A stretch of 64,000 nucleotides of DNA from Palaemon carinicauda (GCF_036898095.1 NC_090759.1:18445640-18509639); one strand, 5' to 3'. Positions 45,476 through 55,758 are shown, numbered from the stretch's first letter. Translations and numbers: made by a program. Notes: generated by a model not told the origin, from the letters alone.

Positions 45476-45576
45476 GAGAGAGTGAGTGAGTGAGTGAGTG
45501 AGTGAGTGAGTGAGTGAGTGAGTGAGTGAGTGAGTGAGTGAGTGAGTGAGTGAGTGAGTGAGTGAGTGAGTGAGTG
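45476..45576 (+). repeat. GTGA tetranucleotide microsatellite, about 100 bp
   Basis: About 24 uninterrupted units of GTGA/AGTG follow a short AGAGAG lead-in. It lies at the left border of a non-DIRS insert in the tail of DIRS-D2. Confidence 0.98.
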
Positions 45577-46385
45577 TTTATTGAAGCTGTCACCGTCAAG
45601 ATATTTATTATTTGCCTAGGCCGGCGGTCATTAGGCACAACGATCCCCTGTCTGAAGAACAAGGAGTCAAGTTATGGAAAGAACCATAGAACAAGAAGAA
45701 CATTGTTTGTCGCCGAAGAATGTACATTAGCTGGAGGTAAACAGACGCCTCGCTTCAATTATAGGGCGATATGGATTTTGATTACACCAGCAGAGCGTTC
45801 GTCTAGGTGTTATCAGAGGCATGGTTTTAAGGAACACCAATGAGGATGAAGAAACAAGAAAATTTCCTTATATGGAACTGTCCATAGTTAACCCCTCCCA
45901 TACAGGGATATATAAACTTCCACGCGAACGAGAGAGAGGGGAGTACGAAAGACAGAAGAGGAGGAAGCCCGAGAGAGAGGGAGAACAAGCTCAGGGAGGA
46001 AGAGAAGACGTAAGGACCAGAATGCAGATGTAACCAGCTTTGTCCAAGATGTCAGAACGAGTCCCCCCGCCCTCATTACCGACCACGAAACGCATGGACC
46101 TGAAATATCTACGTTCCTGTCAACCGTCGAGAGCTGCTGTGAAGAGTAGTATTTTTTTTTGTATTATCTATCTACTATCTTGACTGTTCCCCTATTTGCT
46201 GGAGTGTAGTTTAATCAAATGATTTTCTTTTAGTTCAGCGCTTCCTAAGTGCTCAATCAAGAAACATTTACCTTTGACTAGTTGTAAATAAAATTGTTTT
46301 CTTTTGCGAGTTTTCTTTCTATATTTCCTTTTGTTTCATGGTGTTTTGTAGTTGAAAAGTCCCCATTTCATTAATCAATTCAACA
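45577..46385 (+). other. Insert in the DIRS-D2 tail, possible solo LTR
   Basis: The DIRS-D tail is continuous in D3 (55260-55400) but in D2 is interrupted between about 45475 and 46430. The insert begins TGTTTATTGAAG and could end at CAATTCAACA (46385). It contains a TATA-like GGGATATATAAACTTCC (45905) and an AATAAA (46286). These features suit a long terminal repeat, but no target-site duplication was found and no partner LTR is in the window. The next bases (46386-46460) form two nested palindromes, one around GGTTCGATCCCC. No coding region is credible. Confidence 0.35.
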
Positions 46386-46554
46386 GAACCTGGTTCGATC
46401 CCCACGTGGATCGTAACAGGTTCCTACTAATTAGATCAAAGATCAATTAGAGGGAACCCCGGGTCATGACCAAGGCCAGTTGGTAGAACTTCCTCCCTCC
46501 TAATAGTAAGTCACCCTATAAATAGCGAAGGGTTGTATCTGTGTCGTAACAAAT

Positions 46555-46857
46555 TACAAATTTGGAAATAATTTGTATTTTTCTTAACATACAAACCTGG
46601 AGCTATTTATACAAATTGGCCCTCCACCCTGTCCCCCTAGAAGTCCTGCCAGAAAGCAAAAGTGGTTACTTAACCGACAGGTGTGAGTGAGCGAGGTACC
46701 TAGTCTACCCCAACCTCCTCCCGCTAACTAGTGGAGGGGGTAATTATCCCTCACTAAAATTGTCCTAGCTGGTTTTCAACGTTGCCAAAAGTAATACCTT
46801 ATAAATAGCTCCAGGTTTGTATGTTAGGAAAAATACAAATTATTTCCAAATTTGTTA
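46555..46857. repeat. Foldback unit behind DIRS-D2
   Basis: The left arm starts TACAAATTTGGAAATAATTTG and the right arm ends ATTATTTCCAAATTTG; they pair over about 60 bases. In reverse complement the inner part follows the DIRS-D2 leader in detail, including GAAAACCAGC, ACAATTTTAGTGAGGGATAA and CACCTGTCGGTT with AAGTAACCAC. D4, D3 and D1 leaders lack these words, so the match is specific to D2. Confidence 0.88.
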
Positions 46858-46979
46858 TTTTAGAATGTTATTTTTTTTGGGACATTGACCATAGTTGTTT
46901 TGGCTAATTTTTCATGGCCGGATGCCTTTCCGGCCGCCAACCCTCCCCATTTACCCGGGCTACGGACCGGCACTAAGTT

Positions 46980-47480
46980 GAGGCTGGCTTGCTCCCCCTT
47001 AGTGGCTTGGAAAAAGTGCGTGGAGTACTGTGCGATAGGAAAATAGGGGTTAAATTGCAAGGTAAAGTACACAGGACAGTTGTGAGACCGGCAATGATGT
47101 ATGGAGCGGAGATGTGAGTAATAAAGAAGGCAGAAGAGAAGAAGATGGATGTGGCAGAGTTGTAATGTTGATATGGATGTGTGGGGTGACAAGAAGAGAT
47201 AAGATATGGAATGAGGTAATTAGGGGTACCTCAGGAGTTAGAAAACTATCAGATAAGATCCAAAAAAGTAGACTGAGGTGGTATGGTCATGTCGTAAGAA
47301 GAGATGAACAGTATATTGGGAGGAGAGAGATGGAAATGGAGGTACAGGGAACGAGAAGGAGAGGGAGACCAAAACGAAGGTGGGTGGACTGTATCAAGGA
47401 TGATCTTCGATCAAAGGGATTAACCAGTGATGAGGTGTGGGACAGAGGGTGATGGAGAAAGCTGACCAGAAGCATCGACC
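46980..47480 (+). pseudogene. C-terminal fragment of a LINE reverse transcriptase
   Basis: The translation in broken frames resembles the C-terminal domain common in arthropod LINE-type endonuclease-RT proteins: VVRPAMMYGAEM, WMCGVTRRDKIWNEVIRG, SRLRWYGHVVRRDEQ, RRRGRPKRRWVDCIKDDL. Stops occur at 47117 (TGA, where Trp is expected) and 47162. The open part is 47168-47452. No polymerase motifs remain, so it is a 5'-truncated copy, the usual fate of LINE insertions. The clade (RTE-like or other) is not certain. Confidence 0.8.
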
Positions 47481-47732
47481 CCACATAGAAGTGGGAAAAG
47501 ATGTAGACAAAGAAGAATTTTTTTTTGGATATTGTAGTTCACTTCTTATGAATTTTTTTTTAATAAGTAATATTCATGATGTGAATAAAGTATACACTAA
47601 AGTACTGGAAATTTTCAAGAACCATATTGTGGAAATTATGAAGGAATATTTTTTATTGTCATTACCTAAAGGTTTATGATATTTCAGGTAGGACGGAAAA
47701 ATTGTATCTAGTGTTTTTTTTTTTTTTTTCAG

Positions 47733-47854
47733 ATTGGTGATCCTCGAAACAAAGTGGTAGAAGGAACAATATTTCATGTAGTTGGTGACGACTTGTACAT
47801 TGACTTTGGCAGCAAGTTTTATTGCGTATGTGTTCGTCCCAAGAGAAATCCAGG
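47733..47854 (+). CDS. MRPS28: Exon of mitochondrial ribosomal protein bS1m (MRPS28)
   Basis: A 122-base exon between a long T-tract with CAG (AG at 47731-47732) and a GTGAGT donor (GT at 47855). Read from the first base it encodes 40 residues plus two bases, without a stop: [17 protein letters not shown], then [15 protein letters not shown] and VRPKRNPG. The core IFH(I/V)V..DLYIDFG.KF.CVC is the hallmark of MRPS28, a small-subunit protein of the mitochondrial ribosome with an S1-like fold. Codon use and the undisturbed frame contrast with the decayed repeats around it. The adjoining exons were not found in the window, so introns of at least 8 kb downstream (or more) and a long one upstream are implied, unless this is an isolated gene fragment. 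No duplicate of the exon is seen here. Confidence 0.9.
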
Positions 47855-47956
47855 GTGAGTCATAATTTAGAGCTTTGAAATTCCTTTAGAAAATTTTTAC
47901 TGTCATTATGTTCTTGCAGGTACTGTAGTTGCATTAATTATATTTTTTAAACATTT

Positions 47957-48001
47957 ATTTGTTCCGTAACTGAAATACAAACCACGCTATTTACATGGGG
48001 T
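47957..48001 (+). repeat. Left inverted terminal repeat of DIRS-D3
   Basis: ATTTGTTCCGTAACTG...TTTACATGGGGT pairs without mismatch to 55406-55450. The preceding bases are TTTTTTAAACATTT, with no matching foldback on this side. Confidence 0.97.
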
Positions 48002-48265
48002 AATTACTTCGACGTAGCTGAATGACGAGCCATAAAAGTTTTAACGAGGGTTTACTACCCCGCCGCTAGTTAGCGGGGGTTAGGGAGTGGTAGCTAGCTA
48101 CCCCCCCCCCCCCCTCACACACACACACACACCGGTGAATGCTTCACTTTACTTTTGGCTCGGGCAGAGAACAGACCTGTCTGCTTTCTCCCTCGCTTTG
48201 ACTGCCATATTTAATCTGTTTTTGCTTTTTCTTTTTCAGTGTGTTTGAAGTTGGCCTCTACTACT

Positions 48266-51200
48266 ATGCGTACATGCCCTGGACTTCCCGGCCGCCCTTA
48301 TGGGACCTTTATGTCGGCGGTCGACACCGATCCCCACGCCTTATGTCCTCACTGTAGGGGCCAGCGGTGTGATAGTGGTAATGTGTGTATAGAATGTAGG
48401 GAGTGGTCTACCTCCCAATGGGAGAGGTTTGCCAGGCGCCGGAAGAAAAAGTCTAAAAGGGATCTTTCTCCTTCAGAGGCTTCTTTGAAGAGAGAAAATT
48501 CCAGGACTTCTTCCGTTGCCCTTTCCTCCTCCGAAGCTCTCCCTCGAGCGGTCTCTTCCGAGAGGCTGGCGAGTGGTAGCGTAGACCGTATTGCTGTTGA
48601 CCGATCCCGGGGTGCGGGAGAGGTAGTCTTCTCCCATAGCGAGGCGGCTGCCGCTCCTCCCCCGGAGGAGGATTTGAATATGTCTAATCGTGATTTCTTA
48701 CAGCTTTGGGCTTCCTTGGGGCTGCAGGGTTCGCCCTCCAAGGAAGCCCTGTTTGACATGATCAAACTTGGTGCAGCTGTCAAACAATCGCCAACTACAG
48801 CAGGGATAGATCCTCTGTCTGTGGTTGACGTTGTTGTGACGGAGCCATCTCGTGGGTCTAGTCAAACCCCCGTTCCTGTTGCTGAGGTAGCTGATGGCTT
48901 AGGTTCCCCCTCCGATCACCTTTCGAGGGAGGATTTAAGTCCCACAGTCTCTCCTGTCGGTGATTCTCCCCCTTGGGGGAGTTCACTTACAGAGACTCCC
49001 CTGCGGAGGCCCCTTGATGGTCAGCTTGCTGATCCCATGGCCCCTCGTGGGCGTATAAGGCGGAAGGCTCGTACTCCCCTTCGCCGTGGAGGCCTTCCTT
49101 TCCCTCACAAGGGAGTTAGGAGGCGCCTCTTCGGCTCGTCGTCACCACAGTCCTCTGCGGAGGAGACGACTCGCCGTTCGCCGACCCTGCCAGCTACCAC
49201 CTTGACCTCTCCGGGGATCGTTCGCGATCCCCTTCGGATGATGGTCGTCCTTCGGGACACAGTGACCAGTCTTCCTCTAGTCCTGCTGACTTGCCGTCAC
49301 CCTTCGACGTTGCGGATGCGCGTTGCGCGCCACCTGATCCTGCTACTGCGCAGGCACCGGGTCCTTCGGGGCTTAAGGGCCTTGAGCACTAAACCGTGCC
49401 TCTTGCCCTCAAGCGCCAGGTTCTTCCTGCGCCCCCTCCTGCTGCTGCCGCTGTTCCTGTCTTAGCGTCACAGCGCTCACCTGCGTGCGTGCACGCCCCT
49501 GTTCCTGCTACGCGCCAGGGTTCCCCTTCACGCCCACATCCTTCTGCGCCCCGGCACCCTCCAGCAGTTCCTGTGACAGCGCGCCAGAGCCCACCTGCGC
49601 CCCGGTGTTCCCCGGTTCCTGCTTCGTCGCGCGCAGTTCAAGAGGTTCCTACGCTAGAGCACAGGTGCTCTCAGGCTCTTCTGGACTCGCAGCGTCCGTC
49701 TGGAGTTACGCGCGAAGCGCGCCCACGTGCAGTTCCAGTCCCAGCGCTCACGCGCTTGCCAACGCGCCAGTGCGCTTCCACATCGCAGCGCGCCGCCCAG
49801 GAGGCGCCTAAGCTAGCGCACGGGTGCTCACAGGCACCCCAGGGCTCTCCATCCAGACCGCGCGATCCTGCACACGTTCCAACCGCGCGCAACGCTTCGG
49901 TTGCGCGCCCAGTTCCAGTCATCAAGGCTCCCCATGCAACCCTCCAGCGCACACCAGTGCGTCCGCATCCTGATGTGCGCCATGCGCGCTTATGATCACC
50001 TGCGCGCCCACAGGCGAGTATGCCCGTCCTTTCGGACCAGCGCCTACCTACGCGCCAACGCGCTATCCTGAACCGGCGCTCTCGCGCCCTCGCCCTGTTT
50101 TTCCGGATATGCGCTCAGGCGCCCCTGTCCTCTCACGCCCTCCATTGCCGCCTCCCGTTCCGGCTCCTGCGTGCCACACGCCCTCGCCATATCCCACACG
50201 CGCTCGGTCCAGCTCCTGCGTGCCCCCGCGCCCACGCGCCCGCACCATCTCCTGCGCGCTTTTGCTCCTGTGACCTCGCCTACGCGCCACCGCGCCCGCT
50301 CCACCACCCTCTCTTGCCCACGCAGAGGCGCGCACGCAAGATTCCTGTGCCACGCGATCCTTTCGCGCGCGACCCTGACCAGGGCCCATCACGCGACCTC
50401 CAGCGCGAGCGTCGCCAGGCGGATAGGTTTTTGTCTCGTTCCCCTCCCCACAAGCGCAGACCAGCGCGCTCGCCGGAGGAGGGGCGGTTCCCGGACAGGT
50501 CTAAGGACTCTTTCTTTCCAGCTTCACAGGCGAACCCGCATTTGTCGACTCCTCCAAGGGATCGAACGATCCCCTTCCCTCCAGAGGGAGTGTCTGACAG
50601 CGCGACAGTCAGCCAGCAGCCCTGGTTCGGTACCCTGGTCAGAGCGCTTGTGCAGGCGATAAAGCCCGCCCTCTCTGACATGGGTCACAAATCAGTGGCA
50701 GCTCCCTCCCCCCTGAAGAGGAAGAGAGGAGTCTCTCCCGTGGAAACAGCTCCAAGGCCTATTTTGTCTCCTCGCAGATCCTTGCACAAGGCTCCTTCCC
50801 TCCCCAGACTTTCTCTCCCTCCCCTGCGGATGAGGATTACCCATCCTCAGGAGAGTCGGACGAGCCGTACCGTTCCCCCATCGCACCAATGGGGGAAGCT
50901 CCGCCTCTCCCTGAGAAGTCTTCTCGTCCAGGGGTGGAAAAGAGCCTGCACTCATCGTTACTCGAGTCCTGTATCCCGCCCAGGAGGGAACCGAAGGTCT
51001 CTAAGACGATCCCTAAATCGTCAACAAGGATCAGGCAGGAGCCATCTAGACCTCCGAGGATGTCCACGTGTCCCCCCAGGAAGAGCCACTGGGGACGGGA
51101 GACTTCGCTGCCAGTCCTTCAAGAGGAGAGCACCAAGAGTCAGAACACACATTCTGGCAAGTCCTGACCCTCATGAGGAACCTCAACGGGATCCCAGACA

Positions 51201-52099
51201 CTGAGATTCCTCCTCATGAAGGTAAGGACACGGTCCTGGACCGTGTCGACGGCACCCAGAAACCCCCTAGGGCCAGTGCAGCTTTGCCCTGGTCTCAGGG
51301 GATGAAGAGTGCCAGGGACAAGGTCGAGGGCCAGCTCTCTGAGCTTGCCTCCGCCAGCAGATCCAGCGCCGGTAACAAGCTCCTCCCTCCCCCTCGAGTC
51401 CATCAGAGGAGGTACTTTGAGATCCTTGAGGAGTCTTGTTTGGGTCTTCCGATGCATCACTCCGTGGAAGAACTCACCGGGGGAGTCCCTCTAGAGAGAC
51501 TCTTCAACCGGCACGTGTCCTACTCAGCTACTGAGATCCTAAGCCAGGAGAAGGTCGCTAAGTGTGCCATGCAGGCAACTTCGTGGCTTGACATCTGGCT
51601 GGGGTCTCTGGGCATCCTGGTGCGGTCCGAGGACCTCTCCAAAGAAAGCACCAGGAAGGCACTGGAGACTTTCTTACTCTCAGGCACACGGACCATTGAG
51701 TTTCTGGCCCACCAAGTCTCGAGCTTGTGGGCCAATACGATTCTCAAACGTCGGGACGATGTGGCTGAGAGGTTCCACCAGAAGGTTCCCAGTTCAGAGG
51801 TTAGCAGGCTCAGACACTCTTCCGTGTTCGGTAAGAGTTTGTTTGAGCCTAAGGACGTGGAGCTTACCGCTGAGAGGTGGAGGAAGTCCAACCAGGATTC
51901 CCTCATCCATAGGGCCCTGACATAGAGGCCCTACACACCTCCAGCGGCTCAACAGCCCCGTCCAGCTAAGGACACGAAGAAGACCACTGCAGCGAAGCCG
52001 AAGGTGTCTAAGCCCTTTCCTGCCAAGAGCAGAAGGAGCAAGAAGTCCTCCAGGGGAGGCAAGAACCCTAGAGATAACAGCCGAGGCCATAAACGCTAG
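48266..52099 (+). pseudogene. DIRS-D3 Gag, best-preserved N-terminus
   Basis: From MRTCPGLPG (48266) the frame is open to 49465. The finger reads DPHALCPHCRGQRC then CIECREWSTSQWERF, followed by a basic serine-rich stretch and FLQLWASLGLQGSPSKEALF, a helical block shared with D1. A frameshift near 49390 leads to a proline/alanine/arginine linker (49396-50700) with one TGA at 49993-49995. After another shift near 50800 the core is intact in 51068-51925: GTGDFAASPS, TQKPPRASAALPWSQG, HQRRYFEILEES, TRTIEFLAHQVSSLWANTIL. A TAG at 51923 precedes the basic tail (SRGGKNPRDNSRGHKR, stop at 52097-52099). Gag should package element RNA. Confidence 0.82.
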
Positions 52100-52112
52100 G
52101 GTTGGCAGTCCC

Positions 52113-53980
52113 CCTGCATGTCCACCAGTGGGGGGATGCCTACAAAGATGCGCGACAAGGTGGCAGCAACTCGGGGCAGATGCCTGGACGATTTCCGTGA
52201 TCGCTCTGGGTTATCGCGTCCCGTTCACAGCCTCTCTACCTCCCCTGACAGCGAATCCAGTGTCGTTGAGCACTCTTGCCATGGGATCGGCAAGAGGGCA
52301 AGCCCTTTGGGCAGAAGTCCAGACCATGTTGAAGAAGGACACTCTCCAGGAGGTTGTAGACAGGTCCCCAGGCTTCTACAGTCGACTCTTTCTTGTGAGA
52401 AAGGCGTCTGGAGGCTGGAGACCAGTCATCGACCTCTCAACCCCGAACGGGTTTGTCAAGCAGACTCTGTTCAGTATGGAGACGGCAGACACGGTCAGAC
52501 TCGCAGTGAGACCACAAGACTTCATGTGTACACTGGACCTGAAGGACGCGTACTTCCAGTTCCCAGTCCATCCGTCTTCAAGGTAGTACCTAAGATTTTG
52601 CCTAGACAACAAGATCTACCAGTTCAAGGTGCTGTGTTTCGGTCTCTCCACAGCCCCTCAGGTGTTCACCAGAGTGTTCACCCTGATCTCTTCGTTGGCT
52701 TACAGGATCGGCATCCGTCTCCTTCGTTATCTGGACGACTGGCTGATCCTAGCAGACTCGGAGGCAACCCTTTTTCGCCACCGAGACAAGCTCCTCGAAG
52801 TTTGCCAGGATCTAGGGATCATGGTAAATCTTGAGAAGTGCTCTCTGCAGCCCTCTCAGAAACGTATATCTAGGCATGGTCATAGACACCAATCTTCACA
52901 AAGCCTTCCCATCAGACGACAGGATAGCAAGGCTGAGGAAGGTCGCGAGACCTTTCCTCAATCGAGAAGAACTCCCAGCCCAATCGTGGCTTCGTCTCCT
53001 CGGCCACCTCTTCTCCCTGGCCCGTCTCGTTCCCAACGGTCGCCTCAGAATGAGATCCCTCCAGTGGCGACTCAAGTCCCGGTGGAATCAAAGTCACGAT
53101 TCCCCGGACACTTTGATCCCTATGGGTCCTGCGGAACGGACGGACCTACAGTGGTGGGTGGCGGACGAGAACCTACGAAATGGAGTGGATCTTCTCGTCC
53201 TTCCCCCGGATTTGATGTTGTTCTCGGATGCATCAAAGAAAGGGTGGGGTGCCCACGTTCTGAACCACAGGACCTCAGGCCTGTGGTCAGAATCAGAAAA
53301 GTACCTTCACATAAACCTGCTAGAAATGAAGGCCGTGTTCCTGCCACTTCAGAAGTTCCACCAAGTCCTGGTGGTGGCTTATATCAACAAGCAGTGAGGT
53401 ACCTTTTCAGAACAGCTATCCTATCTTGCAGTAGAGATCCTGAGATGGTCTGAAGTCCACTCGATCTCGCTAGCGGCTCGCTTCATTCCAGGCAAAAGGA
53501 ATGTGCTCGCCGACAGTCTGAGCAGAGCGACGTAGATAGTGAGTACCGAATGGTCTTTGGATCCTCAAGTAGCCAATAAAGTCCCGACTTTGTGGGGTTC
53601 CCCGATGGTGGATCTGTTCGCTACGGCGCTGAATTTCAAGTTCCCGCTGTACTGCTCCCCGGTCCCGGACCCCAAGGCTCTCTGGCAGGATGCCTTCCAA
53701 CAACGGTGGGACAACGTCGATGTGTACGCCTTTCCCCCATTCTGTCTGATGAGGAAGGTCCTCAACAAGACCAGATTATCGGTCAATCTTTCAATGACCC
53801 TGATAGCTCCGCTATGGCATCACGCAGAATGGTTCCCGGACCTTCTGCAACTCCTCACGGAGGTTCCGAGAGAACTCCCTCCACGTCACGAGCTACTCAA
53901 ACAACCACACGCCAACATCTTCCACAAAGCCGTAGCTTCGCTTCGACTTCACGCCTGGAGACTATCTAGCATCTCCTCAC
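52113..53980 (+). pseudogene. DIRS-D3 reverse transcriptase and RNase H, third catalytic Asp deleted
   Basis: RT motifs: FYSRLFLVRKASGGWR, LDLKDAYFQFPVH, a TAG at 52584-52586, CFGLSTAPQVFTR and RYLDDWLIL (codons from 52725). A frameshift near 52860 leads to 52831-53397, with the thumb LGHLFSLARLVP and RNase H Asp in LFSDASKKGWGAH and Glu in LLEMKAVFL. Then a deletion of about 39 bases joins HQVLV to VAYINKQ, removing the SDNTT segment with the third Asp that D2 keeps. A TGA at 53395 and a TAG at 53533 follow. The C-terminal block DLFATALNF, YAFPPFCLM and APLWHHAEWF is open at 53539-53980. Confidence 0.9.
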
Positions 53981-55003
53981 AGAGAGAGGATTTTCGCAAC
54001 AAGTTGCGAACAGGATGTCTGGTCACCTGCGCAAGTCATCTGCAGGGGTCTACCAGGCGAAGTGGTGAGTCTTCTGTGGTTGGTGTCGTGGAAGGGGTAT
54101 CTCTCCCCTCGATGCCACTGTTCCAGCAATACCGGAGAGTTCCTCGTGTATTTGCGGGAGGAAATGCGCCTTTCAGTCTCGGCAGTGAAAGGCTATCGCT
54201 CAGCCTTAAGTCTTGCCTTCAGGCTTAAATGAATGGACATTTCTTCCTCGCTGGAACTTTCCCTTCTCATACCGAGTTATGAACTTACCTGAACTCAGTC
54301 GGAAGTGAGACCTCCTCCATGGAACGTGGTTCGAGTTCTCAGGTCTCTGAAGAGACCTCCCTACGAACCATTACGCCAGGCTTCAGATCGCCACCTTACC
54401 TGGAAGACGGTTTTCCTGCTAGCTTTGGCCTCGGTCAAGCGAGTCAGTGAGCTACATGATCTCTCGTACGACATCGCCCATTCAAGGGGATGGGGGGAGG
54501 TAACGTTCAGCTTCGTCCCCGAGTTTGTTGCCAAGACTCTGAATCCGGGAGTGCCGGCCCCTAGGTTCAACTCTTTCCAGGTTTTGAGTCTCCGTTCTGT
54601 AACAGATGACCCAGACCATCTCCTACTGTGCCCAGTGAGGAGTCTGAGGTTGTATCTTAAAAGAAAAGCTGCAGTTCGTCCCCAGGTGCGAGCCCTGTTC
54701 GTGAGCACCGGGAAGACGAAGAGGAGGGTCACCAGGAATACCATCTCTGCCTGGATTCGCAAGGTGATACACCTGGCCTTGAATCCTGACCCTCCTCCTT
54801 CATGTTGCCCTAGAGCGCATGATGTCAGGGGCATAGCTACGTCCCTGGCCTTCAAGAAAAATTATTCAGTGACGCAGGTCCTTCAAGCTGGGGTGTGGAA
54901 GCGTCAAACCACCTTCACGGCCCACTACCTGCAAGACGTGACACACAGGAGGCTTGATACGTTTTCTATCGGCCCTGTGGTGGCTGCACAACAGCTGGTC
55001 TAA
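53981..55003 (+). pseudogene. DIRS-D3 tyrosine recombinase, catalytic part open
   Basis: The N-terminal domain (RGFSQQVANRMSGHLRKSS, FLVYLREEMRLSVSAVKGYRS) has stops at about 54068 (TGA) and 54229 (TGA) and another near 54290. From 54305 the frame is open to 55003: catalytic Arg in ASVKRVSELHDLS (54440), HDVRGIATSLAF (His 54818, Arg 54827) and HYLQDVTH with nucleophile Tyr (54926), ending IGPVVAAQQLV. The catalytic residues are conserved with D2. Stops in the N-terminal half mean no full product. Confidence 0.9.
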
Positions 55004-55405
55004 CCTCAGGCTCCTTAATGGACAAGTAGCAGAAGGTTGAGGGCATTGTTAACCAGTTTTAGTCCTGGGTTCTCTGCACAGCTGACCTCGAACCTCTGCA
55101 GGTAAGCCATGCTCCCTTGTGTTCCTAGTATTAAATGTAATACTGTCATGTCCCCATACCCTGATGAGGTGGTATTGGGAGAGTCCTAGCCTAGATTTCC
55201 ATCTGAAGAACTCCAGGTCAACTTCCTAGGACGAGTCACTTCTCACCTTCACACACAGCTTATGTAGGCCGCAGCAGTTTCACAGCATGCCAGCGAGGTG
55301 CAGGAACCCCTTATTTCTTGAGTACTTACACACTCTAATCTGGGGTCCCCGGGCAAGCCAAAGCCAGTATGGCAGGGACTTGCCTCCCTTCCTAAGGGTT
55401 GAGTC

Positions 55406-55450
55406 ACCCCATGTAAATAGCGTGGTTTGTATTTCAGTTACGGAACAAAT
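55406..55450 (-). repeat. Right inverted terminal repeat of DIRS-D3
   Basis: A perfect complement of 47957-48001. It is followed immediately by GACAAATTCG, the start of the foldback unit. Confidence 0.97.
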
Positions 55451-55758
55451 GACAAATTCGTAGATAATTTGTATTTTTTCCTAACTATACAAACCTTAGC
55501 TATTTACACATATTTACCCGCCAGCCCGGTCCCCCGGGATAAGCCCTACCTCTAAGCAAAGTGAAACATTCACCGGTGTGTGTGAGGGGTGGGGTAGCTA
55601 GCTACCCCTCCCTACCCCCCGCTAACTAGCGGCGGAGTAGTAAACCCTCGTTAAAACTTTTATGGCTCGTCATTCAGCTACGCTGAAGTAATTACCCCAT
55701 GTAAATAGCTAAAGTATGTATAGTTAGGAAAAATACAAATTATCTACGAATTTGTCAT
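55451..55758. repeat. Foldback unit behind DIRS-D3, containing an inverted D3 leader
   Basis: The left arm starts GACAAATTCGTAGATAATTTG and the right arm ends AATTATCTACGAATTTGTC; they pair over about 55 bases. In reverse complement, 55540-55715 follows the D3 leader 47986-48157 almost base for base: ATTTACATGGGGTAATTAC, GAATGACGAGCCATAAAAG, TTTTAACGAGGGTTTACTA, CACACCGGTGAATG and TTCACTTT. The outer 40 bases differ from the D3 terminal repeat and define the foldback's own arms. Confidence 0.93.

Larger units (their letters stand above)
38072..46554 (+). mobile_element. DIRS-D2, complete but decayed, with an insert in its tail
   Basis: The left repeat is 38072-38113 and the right repeat 46513-46554; they pair with about two mismatches and share a private stretch, ACACAGATACAA. 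Gag (38350-42161), RT-RNase H and YR (to 45104) are present in order. The leader 38114-38349 has no gene. The tail 45105-46512 is interrupted by a GTGA microsatellite and an unrelated insert of about 0.8 kb. Foldback units abut both ends. Confidence 0.88.
47957..55450 (+). mobile_element. DIRS-D3, full-length DIRS-D element with perfect terminal repeats
   Basis: The 45-bp repeats at 47957-48001 and 55406-55450 are perfect complements. Between them are a leader, Gag, RT-RNase H and recombinase, then a tail. The leader 48002-48265 is gene-free with a C-run (48103-48116) and a CA repeat; the last bases CTTTTTCTTTTTCAG before Gag look like a splice acceptor. The tail 55004-55405 is gene-free. The element sits about 100 bases downstream of the MRPS28 exon, in the same orientation. 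Genes are broken by several stops and frameshifts, although the ends are unchanged. Confidence 0.93.

Noticed and set aside
45476..45576. CRISPR-like array of short repeats
   Set aside because: Uninterrupted GTGA units without spacers, in a eukaryotic genome: a plain microsatellite.
45821..46033. A small basic protein (70 codons)
   Set aside because: It is composed of low-complexity Arg/Glu codons from a purine-rich run and has no conserved motif or neighbouring exon.
46386..46425. A tRNA gene or tRNA-derived SINE, from the GGTTCGATCCCC box
   Set aside because: The box sits in a palindrome and no A box, anticodon arm or acceptor stem can be drawn around it.
47437..47679. A first or additional MRPS28 exon upstream of 47733
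   Set aside because: The open frame continues a LINE fragment into AT-rich intron and has no similarity to the N-terminal part of MRPS28.
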